DNA of 64,000 nt from Metellina segmentata (GCA_947359465.1 OX375874.1:91792172-91856171), one strand, 5' to 3'; numbered from the stretch's first letter, positions 1-10,594 are shown. Numbers and translations are program-made. Notes: generated by a model from the letters alone, not told the origin.

Positions 1-909
1 AACACTAAGTTGGAGACAAAACGAACCATAGCAGAGGATAACAAATTTCTAAATCCAATTCCTAAAGAGGACGTTCCATTATACACTTATCACATTGATT
101 TCATAGGTCCGTTACCTTCAACATCTAAGAACTATCAGTATATCTTCACGGTAGTAGACGCATTCACAAAATTCACTTGGTTATATCCTACCAAATCTAC
201 GACATCAGGTGACGCAATAAATAAACTCAAACAACAACAAAATAGTTTTGGAAATCCTGCGAGGATAATCTCGGATAGAGGATCCGCTTTTACATCTAAA
301 GAATTTACAGATTTTTGTTGCGAAAACGGGATTGAACACCTAAAAATCACAACAGGAATCCCAAGAGGCAATGGACAAGTAGAAAGAATGCACAAAACCC
401 TGATTCCAGTGTTATCCAAACTTTCAATTTAAGAACCGATCAAATGGTTCAAACACGTTGACGCCGTACAAAGAATACTCAATAGTACAACCTCCAGAAG
501 CACAAGATGGACACCCTTCGAACTTTTGACAGGTGTGAAAATGCGAAACAAAGAAGATCTCAAGATAGTCCAGCTTTTAGAAGAAGAATATACTGAAGTT
601 TTTCTAGAGAAGAGGAAGAAATTAAGAGACGATGCCAAAGAGAATATCCTAAAAATTCAGGAAGAGAATAAAAGAACGTATGATAAGAAGAGGAAGAAAC
701 CTCATCAATACAAAGAGGGCGATCTTATTGCAATTCAGCGGACTCAATTTGGTGTCGGAATGAAATTACGACCGAAATTCTTAGGACCATATCGAGTGAA
801 GAAAGTGAAACCCCATGATCGCTATGACGTTGAGAAAGTTGGAAACCATGAAGGACCGAACTTGACGTCGACAGCAGCTGACCATATGAAGTCGTGGTTC
901 AATAACTAA
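1..909 (+). pseudogene. Ty3/gypsy retrotransposon integrase, 3' end of pol, one in-frame stop
   Basis: Reading frame 1 is open from base 1 to a TAA at 430-432 and continues in the same frame to a stop at 907-909. The first part is a retroviral-type integrase core: HIDFIGPL holds the first catalytic Asp, SDRG the second, and GNGQVER the Glu, with 35 residues between the last two (DD35E). After the stop come the WTPFELLTG region, a charged lysine-rich helix, and a C-terminal DNA-binding-like segment (KEGDLIAIQRT, LGPYRVKKV) ending in HMKSWFNN. Integrase joins element cDNA to host DNA. The zinc-binding N-terminus, RT and gag lie left of the window. Apart from one nonsense codon the frame is intact, so this is a young but dead copy. 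A putative LTR follows 97 bp downstream. Confidence 0.9.
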
Positions 910-1005
910 TACTGAATCAATGTATTCCCAGATACTGTTTTGTGTTTTGTTTTTTTAGGTTTGTCGTGTTCCTTTCGAGGACGAAAGATCATCAGGATGG
1001 CCGAT

Positions 1006-1373
1006 TGTAGGAATACTAAACAACGGTAGTTGTCTACTAGTCTGGAAAGAACTCATTATAAGAGCAACGAGACTGGTAGGAGTCAGTTGCATTGTAGTAG
1101 GAATGCAAGGCAAGACTGTCACGAGCCATTCACATTCTGGTATTCAGTTACGAGAAAATTAATAGAACAGACACTTTTTTCCCCTGGACGCCATTGAGAG
1201 CTGACGTATTTTTTCCGAGCAGAGACGACTGCTGCAGATAATGACGGAACTGTTTTAAATTTTACTGAACTGTACATAATAATTCTATATATTTATTCAT
1301 TAAATGTCAATGTGCTGTAAGATTCGAAGTCTTTAATATAGACCTTACCAAACAGAACAACACGAATCTTACA
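1006..1373 (+). repeat. Putative 3' LTR of the gypsy element
   Basis: This 368-bp segment starts TGTAGGAATAC and ends GAATCTTACA, which form imperfect short inverted ends of the TG...CA type. It follows the pol stop at the expected distance, after a purine-rich stretch (GGACGAAAGATCATCAGGA) that could prime plus-strand synthesis. A TATAAG box-like motif lies near 1058. The 5' LTR is outside the window, so the boundaries rest on the terminal motifs only. Confidence 0.6.
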
Positions 1374-1418
1374 TATATCTATCTATCTATATATATATAT
1401 ATATATATTATATCTATA
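1374..1418. repeat. (TATC)/(TA) microsatellite
   Basis: TATC repeats followed by an alternating TA tract between the gypsy LTR and the first Helitron-like unit. The same AT-rich motif precedes the second unit at 2972-2991. Confidence 0.85.
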
Positions 1419-2971
1419 TCTCTCTATATTAAAAAAAAGTTACCGCCGCCGCCGCCGCCGCCGCCGAAGAATTGAAATTTTTGTTGTTTAGCTCCATTCT
1501 TAGACGGTTTCCCGAGAAAGTACTGATCGGAAAAATATGAAATTAACATGCTTTGTTCTTCATCGTATTCCCTGGATAATTATTAAGATTTTTTTCCGAT
1601 GCGGCTATTAGTTTAGGTTTTATTAAGTGTTAAAGTTGAAGAAGTGAAATTTCTTCCGCGAGTGAGCAAAACACATTCAAAATTTCAGTCTTTAGTCGTG
1701 AGTTTTTTTTTAAGAGTACCTCTCAACGTAAATTTTTGCAGCTCGTCGAGTTTTTTTTTAAATTTAAATTTGGTTCTTGATAATATTTTTTTGAAATTCA
1801 GGAAAAATCGGGACATTTTTGTTACTTTTTTTTAAAACTGCCATATCTATATCTAATTACTATTAGTTTTTAATTTTTAAAATATAGCAGTATACCTCAG
1901 AATATACTCTTTCTTACGGTACTATTATTTTTGAAATCGGTTAATAATTAAATTGGATGCGATCAAAAGTTCGTCATACAAAATTCGGAATCTTTGGATA
2001 TTTTCGCTACTTATTGTTAAAACCGTTTTGTCTACGGCAAAAGCCATTATTTTTTAAATTTGAAAACATCACTGAATACATTACATTACACTCTTTCTTA
2101 TGGTACAATTATTTTTCAAATTGGTTAATAAATAAAATCGATGCAAATAAAAGTGGGTCATACAATTTTCGGAACTTTCAGATCGTAACTTCCGATACAA
2201 AACTAAAATGGTCATATCTGTATAGTATTACTGTTAATTTTTAATTTTAAAAATATTGCAGTATACCTCAGAATATACTCTTTCTTACGGTACAATTATT
2301 TTTAAAATTGGTTCATAAATAAATTCGATGCAATCAAAAGTTGGTGACACAAATTTCGTATTTTTCAGTTCGCATAGCTGCTTCCGAAAGCAGTAGTGGG
2401 TTACACTTTTGACTATCGGGTTTGCCAGATATCAAATTTATCGTAGCAACAATTGCCATAAAAACGATTTCTTTTTATTTGGCGAGGAAAAAGGCTCGCT
2501 TTTTCCCTCTGTTTTCAAGACAGTTTACCGACAAAGTACAGATCGTAAAGTTTGGATATTAACAACGTTTAGTTAAAATTGTACAGGGAACAAGATGCAG
2601 AAGATTTTTTACTGATGCGGCTATTAGTTTAGGGTGCATTAAGTGTTAAAGCAAAAAAAAGTTAAATCACTTGCGAAAGAAGTATTGGTTTGAGAAAGCA
2701 AACCAAACGGATTGCGTAGCAATCCCCGGGGTCGGCGAGCGTAAGCGAGACGCAGCGAAGCCCTCGCTGTGACGTCATGAACCGGAAAGTGAAATCAGCA
2801 TAATACGAATTATTCAGATAGTTTCACTCTGTGAAAGTAATGTTGGTTTGCGAAGCAAACCAAATGGTATCTGTGACAGGAGTGTTGGTTTGCGAAGCAA
2901 ACCAAATGGGATTGCGCAGCAATCCCCGGGGGTTGGCGAGCGTAAGCGAGCAGGGGGCGGAGCCCCCTAGT
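1419..2971 (+). mobile_element. Helitron-like non-autonomous element, tandem copy 1
   Basis: The unit begins TCTCTCTATATTAAAA, has eight CCG repeats near 1443-1466, and ends in a GC hairpin (GGGGGC-GGA-GCCCCC) followed by CTAGT at 2967-2971. A TC start and a hairpin plus CTAG end, with no inverted ends, is the Helitron signature. The interior contains about three degenerate repeats of roughly 190 bp (near 1886, 2075 and 2261, each around a TACTCTTTCTTACGGTAC motif). No Rep/helicase frame is present, so it is non-autonomous. Small open frames at 1957-2244 and 2831-3055 are by-products of the repeats. Helitrons move by rolling-circle replication. The start is less certain than the end. Confidence 0.65.
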
Positions 2972-2991
2972 ATCTATATATATTATATATA

Positions 2992-4536
2992 TCTCTCTAT
3001 ATTAAAAAAAAGTTACCGCCGCCGCCGCCGAAGAATTGAAATTTTTGTTGTTTAGCTCCATTCTTAGACGGTTTCCCGAGAAAGTACTGATCGGAAAAAT
3101 ATGAAATTAACATGCTTTGTTCTTCATCGTATTCCCTGGATAATTATTAAGATTTTTTTCCGATGCAGCTATTAGTTTAGGTTTTATTAAGTGTTAAAGT
3201 TGAAGAAGTGAAATTTCTTCCGCGAGTGAGCAAAACACATTCAAAATTTCAGTCTTTAGTCGTGAGTTTTTTTTTAAGAGTACCTCTCAACGTAAATTTT
3301 TGCAGCTCGTCGAGTTTTTTTTGAAATTTAAATGTGGTTCTTGATAATATTTTTTTGAAATTCGGGAAAAATCGGGACATTTTTGTTACTTTTTTTTAAA
3401 ACTGCCGTATCTATATCTAATTACTATTAGTTTTTAATTTTTAAAATATAGCAGTATACCTCAGAATATACTCTTTCTTACGGTACTATTATTTTTGAAA
3501 TCGGTTAATAATTAAATTGGATGCGATCAAAAGTTCGTCATACAAAATTCGGAATCTTTGGATATTTTCGCTACTTATTGTTAAAACCGTTTTGTCTACG
3601 GCAAAAGCCATTATTTTTTAAATTTGAAAACATCACTGAATACATTACATTACACTCTTTCTTATGGTACAATTATTTTTCAAATTGGTTAATAAATAAA
3701 ATCGATGCAAATAAAAGTGGGTCATACAACTTTCGGAACTTTCAGATCGTAACTTCCGATACAAAACTAAAATGGTCATATCTGTATAGTATTACTGTTA
3801 ATTTTTAATTTTAAAAATATTGCAGTATACCTCAGAATATACTCTTTCTTACGGTACAATTATTTTTAAAATTGGTTCATAAATAAATTCGATGCAATCA
3901 AAAGTTGGTGACACAAATTTCGTATTTTTCAGTTCGCATAGCTGCTTCCGAAAGCAGTAGTGGGTTACACTTTTGACTATCGGGTTTGCCAGATATCAAA
4001 TTTATCGTAGCAACAATTGCCATAAAAACGATTTCTTTTTATTTGGCGAGGAAAAAGGCTCGCTTTTTTCCCTCTGTTTTCAAGACAGTTTACCGACAAA
4101 GTACAGATCGTAAAGTTTGGATATTAACAATGTTTAGTTAAAATTGTACAGGGAACAAGATGCAGAAGATTTTTTACTGATGCGGCTATTAGTTTAGGGT
4201 GCATTAAGTGTTAAAGCAAAAAAAAGTTAAATCACTTGCGAAAGAAGTATTGGTTTGAGAAAGCAAACCAAACGGATTGCGTAGCAATCCCCGGGGTCGG
4301 CGAGCGTAAGCGAGACGCAGCGAAGCCCTCGCTGTGACGTCATGAACCGGAAAGTGAAATCAGCATAATACGAATTATTCAGATAGTTTCACTCTGTGAA
4401 AGTAATGTTGGTTTGCGAAGCAAACCAAATGGTATCTGTGACAGGAGTGTTGGTTTGCGAAGCAAACCAAATGGGATTGCGCAGCAATCCCCGGGGGTTG
4501 GCGAGCGTAAGCGAGCAGGGGGCGGAGCCCCCTAGT
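2992..4536 (+). mobile_element. Helitron-like non-autonomous element, tandem copy 2
   Basis: Nearly identical to copy 1 at a period of about 1565 bp. The differences I saw are few: five instead of eight CCG repeats, and scattered single-base changes (for example near 3359 and 4131). It sits head to tail with copy 1, separated only by about 20 bp of TA-rich sequence, and ends in the same GC hairpin plus CTAGT at 4532-4536. The near-identity implies a very recent duplication or a tandem rolling-circle product. Confidence 0.65.
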
Positions 4537-4557
4537 ATTATATATATATTATATATA

Positions 4558-4602
<45 letters not shown>

Positions 4603-4628
4603 TATATATATATATATTATATATATAA
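4537..4628. repeat. (TA)n microsatellite
   Basis: An almost pure TA tract immediately after the second Helitron-like unit. The open frames in it, rich in Ile and Tyr, are meaningless. Confidence 0.95.
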
Positions 4629-5430
4629 AATAATGTGTTGATTGGAAATTTTAACTCTTTTATTTGAAGAAATAATTTTTTTAATAATGGTATTATAAGT
4701 GGATTTACATAATTTATATGTATCATAATTCTTAAGTTCGGCATCAAGTAAGTTTAAATACAGTTTTTTACAAATAAAAGCATAGTTACCTGAGGCTTTA
4801 TCAATTGGTGTAATAATTATTATTACACCAATCGATATGTATATGCTAAATGCATATCAGATTTTGCTGCCTGAACAGGGAATGGCCCCGAGTTGAGAAA
4901 CAGAACAGACCCTTGACGCTCCGCTCGAAAGGTCCATTGCCGCCTTGATTGGCTTAGCCAAGACATGAACGTGGTCGTCCCAATAGAGTCGGTGGACAGT
5001 TGTCCTTGGAGACTAGCTCTGAACCCGAAGGTTCCTTCTTCATATCACACATCCCATAGAACCGTTAACATTAATTCAGGTTCACTAGTCCCTTCAAAAT
5101 ATTAACCTGCGTCTGCCTCCACCAACAGAGCTGCAGCGCATACATCTTAGGACTAAGATACCTCAAGAACCTCACAGAATGCAATGCGTCCCTCTGCGGA
5201 CCTCCAGCAAAGACTTTCTCCAGCTAACAGTCAACGCTTCATCTCACACTACTACTAAAGAAATACCTACCAACCTACCTAATGTTGAGAAGGACCAGGG
5301 GTTTGGAGAGTTAGGGTAATTGAAGCGTAAGTTTACCAGTTACAAATCTTGGCAACGGGGTGTTGTAATAGCTGATGGCAGGGCTCTGAAATAGTATGGG
5401 ATTTGTTTAGTTGGAGATCAATGGTAAATG
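4629..5430. other. Unassigned sequence
   Basis: No gene recognised. A near-perfect 29-bp palindrome (ATTGGTGTAAT...ATTACACCAAT) lies at 4805-4833. The stretch 4870-5250 is more GC-rich than its surroundings but has no long frame and matches no family I know. Confidence 0.5.
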
Positions 5431-5448
5431 ATGTGTGCATCCTTCTGA

Positions 5449-5515
5449 TGAATGTACCTTGAAAGTTATAAGAAAGAAAGAATTTAGACTACGGCCGGTA
5501 CAGCATTTGTACCAT
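5449..5515 (+). repeat. Dispersed single copy of the 63-bp minisatellite motif
   Basis: TGTACCTTGAAAGTTATAAG and TTTAGACTACGGCC reproduce the monomer of the tandem array at 7684-8313. A third copy lies inverted at 37945-38012. Confidence 0.7.
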
Positions 5516-5539
5516 CTTGAAAATTGTGAGATGTCTTGT

Positions 5540-5660
5540 GTTTATTCTTACGAGTTTGGCCTCTTCCACCAGGACTTGCCATTCCTACCTAAGTCACCAG
5601 ATCTCAACGTTATCGAACATATCTAGGATGTCATTCACAAGTGCTGGGAAAGAGAAAGAA
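5540..5660 (+). pseudogene. Tc1/mariner transposase fragment
   Basis: Translation shows HQDLPFLPKSPDLNVIEHI, a stop, then DVIHKCWERE. This matches the SPDLNPIENLW block holding the third acidic catalytic residue of Tc1 transposases. Only about 40 residues remain and the Trp codon has become a stop. The rest of the element is not visible. Confidence 0.75.
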
Positions 5661-6055
5661 TATAAATATTTTTCTCTGGTCAGTAATTCCATCTTTCATT
5701 TAATTTAATGACAGTTTCGATTTCTCCTAGGGTGTGACTCTCTCTTTTATGTCATACTTTCCTGGCTTGTGTAAGTCCATTTTATTAACGTTGTCTGTCT
5801 TGTGTTCGGCACAGCTAGTCCAAATGTGGTCCTTACGCTATAAAACCAAAACCAAAACCAAAAAGCAATCTTTTAATTAAAATTAAATATTTTTAATTTC
5901 GCGTGGTTAATTGATGAGTTCTAACGTTAGGCAAGTACAAAAAAAAAAAAAAAAAGGTTTCAGATTCAGTAAAATAAAAATTTTAATGCATAAATAAAAT
6001 TTGTTCGAAGTTTTCTGATAAACCTTTCATATATACTGATGTCCATAAATTAAGG

Positions 6056-6350
6056 GCCTCTAGATCGGAAGGTTCCTGGTTCGAATCCGGGTCCGGGCAT
6101 GGATGTTTGTAAACGTATGGTGTAGAGGCGGCTGGTGCACCTTAAATCTGTCGTGGCCGAAATTCCACACGTTGGGTTGGCGTGGAAGTTTGGAGAGTGG
6201 GGTGCCAGCTCAGGTGTTGCTTCGTCATCTGACCGTGGTTCAAAATTGCGAGGTGTTGTCCTCGAATCTTTCCCTTAAGGGACTGATTCCGGACCGTCGT
6301 CAATAGCCAGTTGTGTTGCTCTAGTACGACGTTAACTAAAATTACCATTA
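6056..6350 (+). mobile_element. SINE family 1, 5'-truncated, with target-site duplication
   Basis: A tRNA-derived SINE carrying the B box GGTTCGAATCC, the body (GGTGTAGAGGCGGCTGGTGC, GTTGGGTTGGCGTGG, CATCTGACCGTGG) and the tail (GTTGTGTTGCTCTAGTACGA then TTACCATTACC). It begins at GCCTCTAG, lacking the A-box part of the tRNA head. A direct repeat CCATAAATTAAGG flanks it (6043-6055 and 6351-6363). SINEs are transcribed by RNA polymerase III and mobilised by a partner LINE. Confidence 0.9.
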
Positions 6351-6363
6351 CCATAAATTAAGG

Positions 6364-7260
6364 ATAATTCAGAATCACACGGAAATCGAACTCTAAAGTA
6401 AAAATTTCACCTGTAGAATTAACGCACACATCTTCAAGCATAATATCCAAATTACAGGAAGCCATCAGATGACGCCGATAGTACGTCACAATGACGAGAG
6501 TGTAAGAGAGGTGTAGATAAGGAATGGTAACAAAGAAGAAAAATTGTTCACAAGCGTTCTGTAAGCCGCTCAGTGCCACAACCGAACAGAATATACATTT
6601 AGATTTTAAAGCTTTTTTTAGTGTGCAATTTGTCCGTTTCCAAGCAGTCATAATTAAATGTTACCATAAGACACGAGTTTTCATTTCCTCGTAACGGCTG
6701 TCTTAAAGTTACAGGTTTAGCCAGAATTCTTGTAGTCACTGTACGCCCTTGAAATAGCATCACATGAAAATCAAAACTTCTCTTACACCGAAATGTTATG
6801 ACCCGTGTTACGAACTCAAACGATTAAACTGTGTTGAAAATCGCTTAAACTGTAACAACTTTCCATTCTCACGTCGAAAAGAGTTCTATATGCTTCCAAA
6901 GATGTCCTACCGTTTTATACATTCACTACCAGAAGCAACCGATGATTGCATAGGTAGCGTAGTTATGTATTTTACATAGGTTCGTCTGCACCAGTTTTAC
7001 TGGAGCTTCAGCGTATTATGCGTGTTTCTGGTCCATCCAAAATTGCTTCAAAATATATTCGAGGAAATGTTGCTACAAGAAAAATAATTTTAAATTTGAT
7101 GATTGATTTGACTGTCAGCGGGGTAGCGCCCATGAAAGCCCAGTGGACCGATATCCCCTAATAAAAAGAATTCAAATTTCGATGGCACAAAAGTAAAAAT
7201 CGATAAAATCTGAAGCAAAAACGACGATTGTTTTAAAACTTAAATCTGGGTGAGTTTTGG
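6364..7260. other. Unassigned sequence
   Basis: No convincing gene, RNA or repeat seen on either strand. Short frames at 6358-6651 (-) and 6764-6979 (+) resemble no family I know. Confidence 0.4.
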
Positions 7261-7575
7261 GTTGTGGTAGCAGGTTTGGAACAGTGGCGGATTAGCAACT
7301 GGATGGGTTGCGAGTTCGAAACTCGTTCCAATCAGATTGTCATGTGCGTGGTCGCTGGTGCACGTTAAACCTATCGTCGCCTCAAATGTCCTCACGTCGA
7401 CGTGTTATAGAGGTATGTAGAGTGGGGTGAGAGCTCAGGTGTGACCTCGTCATCTGACCGTGGTTCAAAATAATGAGATGTTGTCCTGGTATTTATCCCT
7501 TCAGGATTAAACTCGGACCGCCTCCAATGGCTTGTTGTGTTGCTCCATTGTGACGGTAATTCAGCTATCTACCTA
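7261..7575 (+). mobile_element. SINE family 2 copy
   Basis: The tRNA-like head (GCGGATTAGCAAC, then GGGTTGCGAGTTCGAAACTC) is joined to a body related to family 1 (CTGGTGCACGTTAAACC, CATCTGACCGTGGTTCAAAA, TTGTGTTGCTCCATTGTGAC). The 3' end reads AATTCAGCTATCTACCTAC rather than TTACCATTACC. The copy is visibly diverged. Confidence 0.8.
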
Positions 7576-7644
7576 CTTGACTGATACTTCAATATCTATT
7601 TTAACCTTTAGACCACGGATAGTACAGTAGTTTTATCATGATCG

Positions 7645-8340
7645 CGCGCCAAGAAAGAATTTAGACAACGGCCATACATCAGTTGTACCTTGAAAGTTAA
7701 TAGAACTGTGCCGAGGAATAATTTAGACTACGGAAGTTGCAGCAGTTGTACCTTGAAAGTTAATAGCATTGTGCCAAGCAAGAATTTAGACTACAGCAGT
7801 TATATCAGTTGTACCTTGAAAGTTAATAGAATCGTGCCGAGGAATAATTTAGACTACGGAAGTTACAGCAGTTGTACCTCGAAAGTTAATAGCATTGTGC
7901 CAAGCAAGAATTTAGACTATGGCAGTTACATCAGCTGTACCTTGAAAGTTAATAGAATTGTGCCGAGCAAGAATTTAGACTACAGCAGTTACATCAGCTG
8001 TACCTTGAAAGTTAATAGAATTGTGCCGAGCAAGAATTTAGACTACAGCAGTTACATCAGCTGTACCTTGAAAGTTAATAGAATTGTGCCGAGCAAGAAT
8101 TTAGACTACAGCAGTTATATCAGTTGTACCTTGAAAGTTAATAGAATCGTGGCGAGGAATAATTTAGACTACGGAAGTTACAGCAGTTGTACCTCGAAAG
8201 TTAATAGCATTGTGCCAAGCAAGAATTTAGACTATGGCAGTTACATCAGCTGTACCTTGAAAGTCAACAGAATTGTGCCGATGACGAATTTAGACTACGG
8301 CAGTTACAGCAGTGTATCTTGAAAGTTATAAGAATCGCGC
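7645..8340 (+). repeat. 63-bp minisatellite, ten units
   Basis: Ten monomers of 63 bp run from 7684 to 8313, with partial units at both ends. Each contains TGTACCTTGAAAGTTAATAG and AATTTAGACTAC. Because 63 is divisible by three and one frame lacks stops, the array reads as a 210-residue open frame of 21-residue repeats. There is no flanking coding sequence, and single monomers occur outside the array at 5449 and 37945. I therefore treat it as a tandem repeat and not a protein. Confidence 0.9.
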
Positions 8341-8892
8341 TTGTTATCTATAGCCAGTAGTTATAAGGTTAAAGTCCTTGATTTTCACTGCAAAAAAATA
8401 ACTAGGGACTGCTGATCCCATCACTACAGCTCAAATAGTTTCTTGAGTCATATGGGCAATGGGTACTTTTTGCAGCTCTTACCACACGCCTCAGATTGAA
8501 CCATTTAGTCTAGAAAAAAGACTCAGTTGGTCCTTGCTCACGGTCTATCATTCTATCCCTGATCTCTCATTTTCTATCGCCTTTATGAGAGACTCAAGTT
8601 GTAAGACTGGATCGTCCAGCGTCGACAGGATTAGGAGCAATTGCACTTTTTGGGCTCCTTTTTAATTCAGGATTAAAATGATCTGCATTCATTGTCTTTG
8701 AGGAAACGAAACAGTGAAAGTGGTTGACTTATAAGCTAAACATTAGATTTTTTGCTTTCTCTCTCTTCAGTCGGAATCCCCAGTTATCAGTGTAGCACTT
8801 CGCAGAATGGGGGTGCGCTACGGGGCAGATGGGCCATCGCCATTTTAAAAACGATGCGAATAGCTAAGTCAATTTACACCGCACAGAATGGA
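8341..8892. other. Unassigned sequence
   Basis: No recognised gene or element. Short frames at 8459-8665 and 8752-8973 have no identifiable features. Confidence 0.4.
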
Positions 8893-9175
8893 ATATTGGT
8901 GAAAGTCCGGGATCAATCCCGAAGGGAACGATCCAATGACAACACCTCGGTTATTTCCGTTCGTAGGTCGTAATTTTGAACCACTGTCAGATGACGAGGT
9001 AACACATGAGGTGGCACTTCCCTCTCTCAAAATATACACAGCATGCCAACGTGAGGACATATCAGTCCACTACAGATTTTGCGTTATTAGCCCACGTCTT
9101 TGTTTGAATTGAGTTTCGAACTCGTACCCATCCGGTTGCTAATCCGCGACTCTACTAACAGCGCTATCGTGGGTA
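8893..9175 (-). mobile_element. SINE family 2 copy
   Basis: On the minus strand it has the tRNA-like head with GGATTAGCAACCGGATGGG, the B box GAGTTCGAAACTC, then the SINE body with GACAGTGGTTCAAAATTACG and the GGGATTGATCCCGGAC block. The tail is missing. Confidence 0.75.
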
Positions 9176-9179
9176 ATGG

Positions 9180-9393
9180 GTAATTTTTTGGTTAACGTCG
9201 TACTAGAGCAACACAACGGGCTATTGACGACCTGTGCTATCGCGGATCTACCCGTAAAAGGTAAGGTAAGGTAACATAAGGTAGTTTTTATTAACGTCGC
9301 ACTAGAGCAACACAACGGGCTATTGACGACAGTCCGGGATCAATCCCCTAAGGGAAAGATCCGACCCGTAAAAGGAATGGTAATTGTTAATTA
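9180..9393 (-). repeat. SINE family 1 tail fragments
   Basis: Two short minus-strand tails are recognisable, at about 9189-9245 and 9290-9370. Each carries GTACTAGAGCAACACAACGG (or its GCACTAGAG variant) and GCTATTGACGAC. They lead into the tandem duplication at 9394. Confidence 0.75.
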
Positions 9394-9705
9394 TAGTTAA
9401 CGTCGTACTAGAGCAACACAACGGGCTATTGACGACGGTCCGGGATCCATCCCGAAGGGAAAGAACTGAGGACAACAATTGAGCTGGCACCGCACACGAA
9501 ACTTCCACATCAACCCAACTTTCGGCCAAGACAGTAATTGGTAATTTTTTAGTTAACGTCGTACTAGAGCAACACAACGGGCTATTGACGACGGTCCGGG
9601 ATCCATCCCGAAGGGAAAGAACTGAGGACAACAATTGAGCTGGCACCGCACACGAAACTTCCACATCAACCCAACTTTCGGCCAAGACAGTAATTGGTAA
9701 TTTTT
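9394..9705 (-). repeat. Tandem duplication (2 x 156 bp) of an internally deleted SINE
   Basis: Two near-identical 156-bp units (9394-9549 and 9550-9705), each starting TAGTTAACGTCGTACTAGAG and ending in CCAAGACAGTAATTGGTAAT, lie head to tail with the same start point as the full SINE at 9706. Each keeps the SINE tail and part of the body but lacks the tRNA head. Confidence 0.85.
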
Positions 9706-10016
9706 TAGTTAACGTCGTACTAGAGCAACACAACGGGCTATTGACGACGGTCCGGAATCAGTCCCTTAAGGGAAAGATTCGAGGACAACACCTCGTAATT
9801 TTGAACCACGGTCAGATGACGAAGCAACACCTGAGCTGGCACCCCACTCTCCAAACTTCCACGCCAACCCAACGTGAGGACTTTCGGCCACGACAGATTT
9901 AAGGTGCACCAGCCGCCTCTACACCATACGTTTACAAACATCCATGCCCGGACCCGGATTCGAACCAGGAACCTTCCGATCTAGAGGCTAACACCTTAAC
10001 CACTATACCGGTTGGT
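9706..10016 (-). mobile_element. SINE family 1, full length
   Basis: Complete from the 3' tail (GTCGTACTAGAGCAACACAA) to the tRNA-like head with the B box GGATTCGAACC and the A-box region ACCACTATACCGG, seen here as reverse complements. It is one of the best full copies in the window. Confidence 0.9.
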
Positions 10017-10018
10017 CG

Positions 10019-10160
10019 GCTTCGGCCAAGACAGATTTAAGGTGCCCCAGCCGCCTCTATACCACACACTTACAAACATCCATGCACTGACCCGGATTAG
10101 AACCAGGAACCTTCCGATCTAGAGGCTAACACCTTAACCACCATAGCGGTTGGTCGGCCC
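10019..10160 (-). mobile_element. SINE family 1, head-only copy
   Basis: tRNA head and start of the body only, with GGATTAGAACC as a degenerate B box. It abuts the head of the preceding copy, forming a head-to-tail SINE pair. Confidence 0.8.
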
Positions 10161-10594
10161 TTGTAAGGAAGATAGCGTCGCTTCGCAACGAAATAATGTC
10201 CGTTCGACATGTATGATCGGATTTGTTTTAGTTTCCAGACAAGACACATGTGTAATAACAGCACGCAACTCTTGCGTGTAGTCGATGGAATTTAATTCAC
10301 CTGGTAAGATCGTCTTGTAATCTTCAGTATCGTTTTCTTTACTCGCATGCCCCATTCACGTCCTCCACAATTATGTTCAAATCCAATGTCCAACAAAAAT
10401 ACAATGACCACAAACAATATTTATTCAATACGTTGATTCTGGTGTTTGTTGATGTTTTAAAGTAAGTTGCACTTTTATTTAGCTTTATTCGGGTTTACCC
10501 CTCTCGAATTTTGAGTTTGCAAAAAAGCAAAGTAAAATATCAAATATTTAAATAAGAATGATTTTTAAAAAAGGAAATTTTTTAAAATACAATA

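Noticed and set aside
1957..2244. 95-residue frame, identical at 3521-3808
   Set aside because: Duplicated only because the Helitron-like unit is duplicated; the composition is AT-driven and no domain is visible.
2831..3055. Frame with LVCEANQM repeats (also at 4396)
   Set aside because: Translation of the Helitron hairpins TTTGCGAAGCAAA; not a protein.
5841..5866. Telomeric repeat
   Set aside because: Only about four AAAACC units; not a canonical arthropod telomere repeat and too short.
7690..8322. 210-residue repeat protein
   Set aside because: The frame stays open because the 63-bp period is a multiple of three. It lacks flanking coding sequence, and its monomer occurs elsewhere as non-coding repeats.
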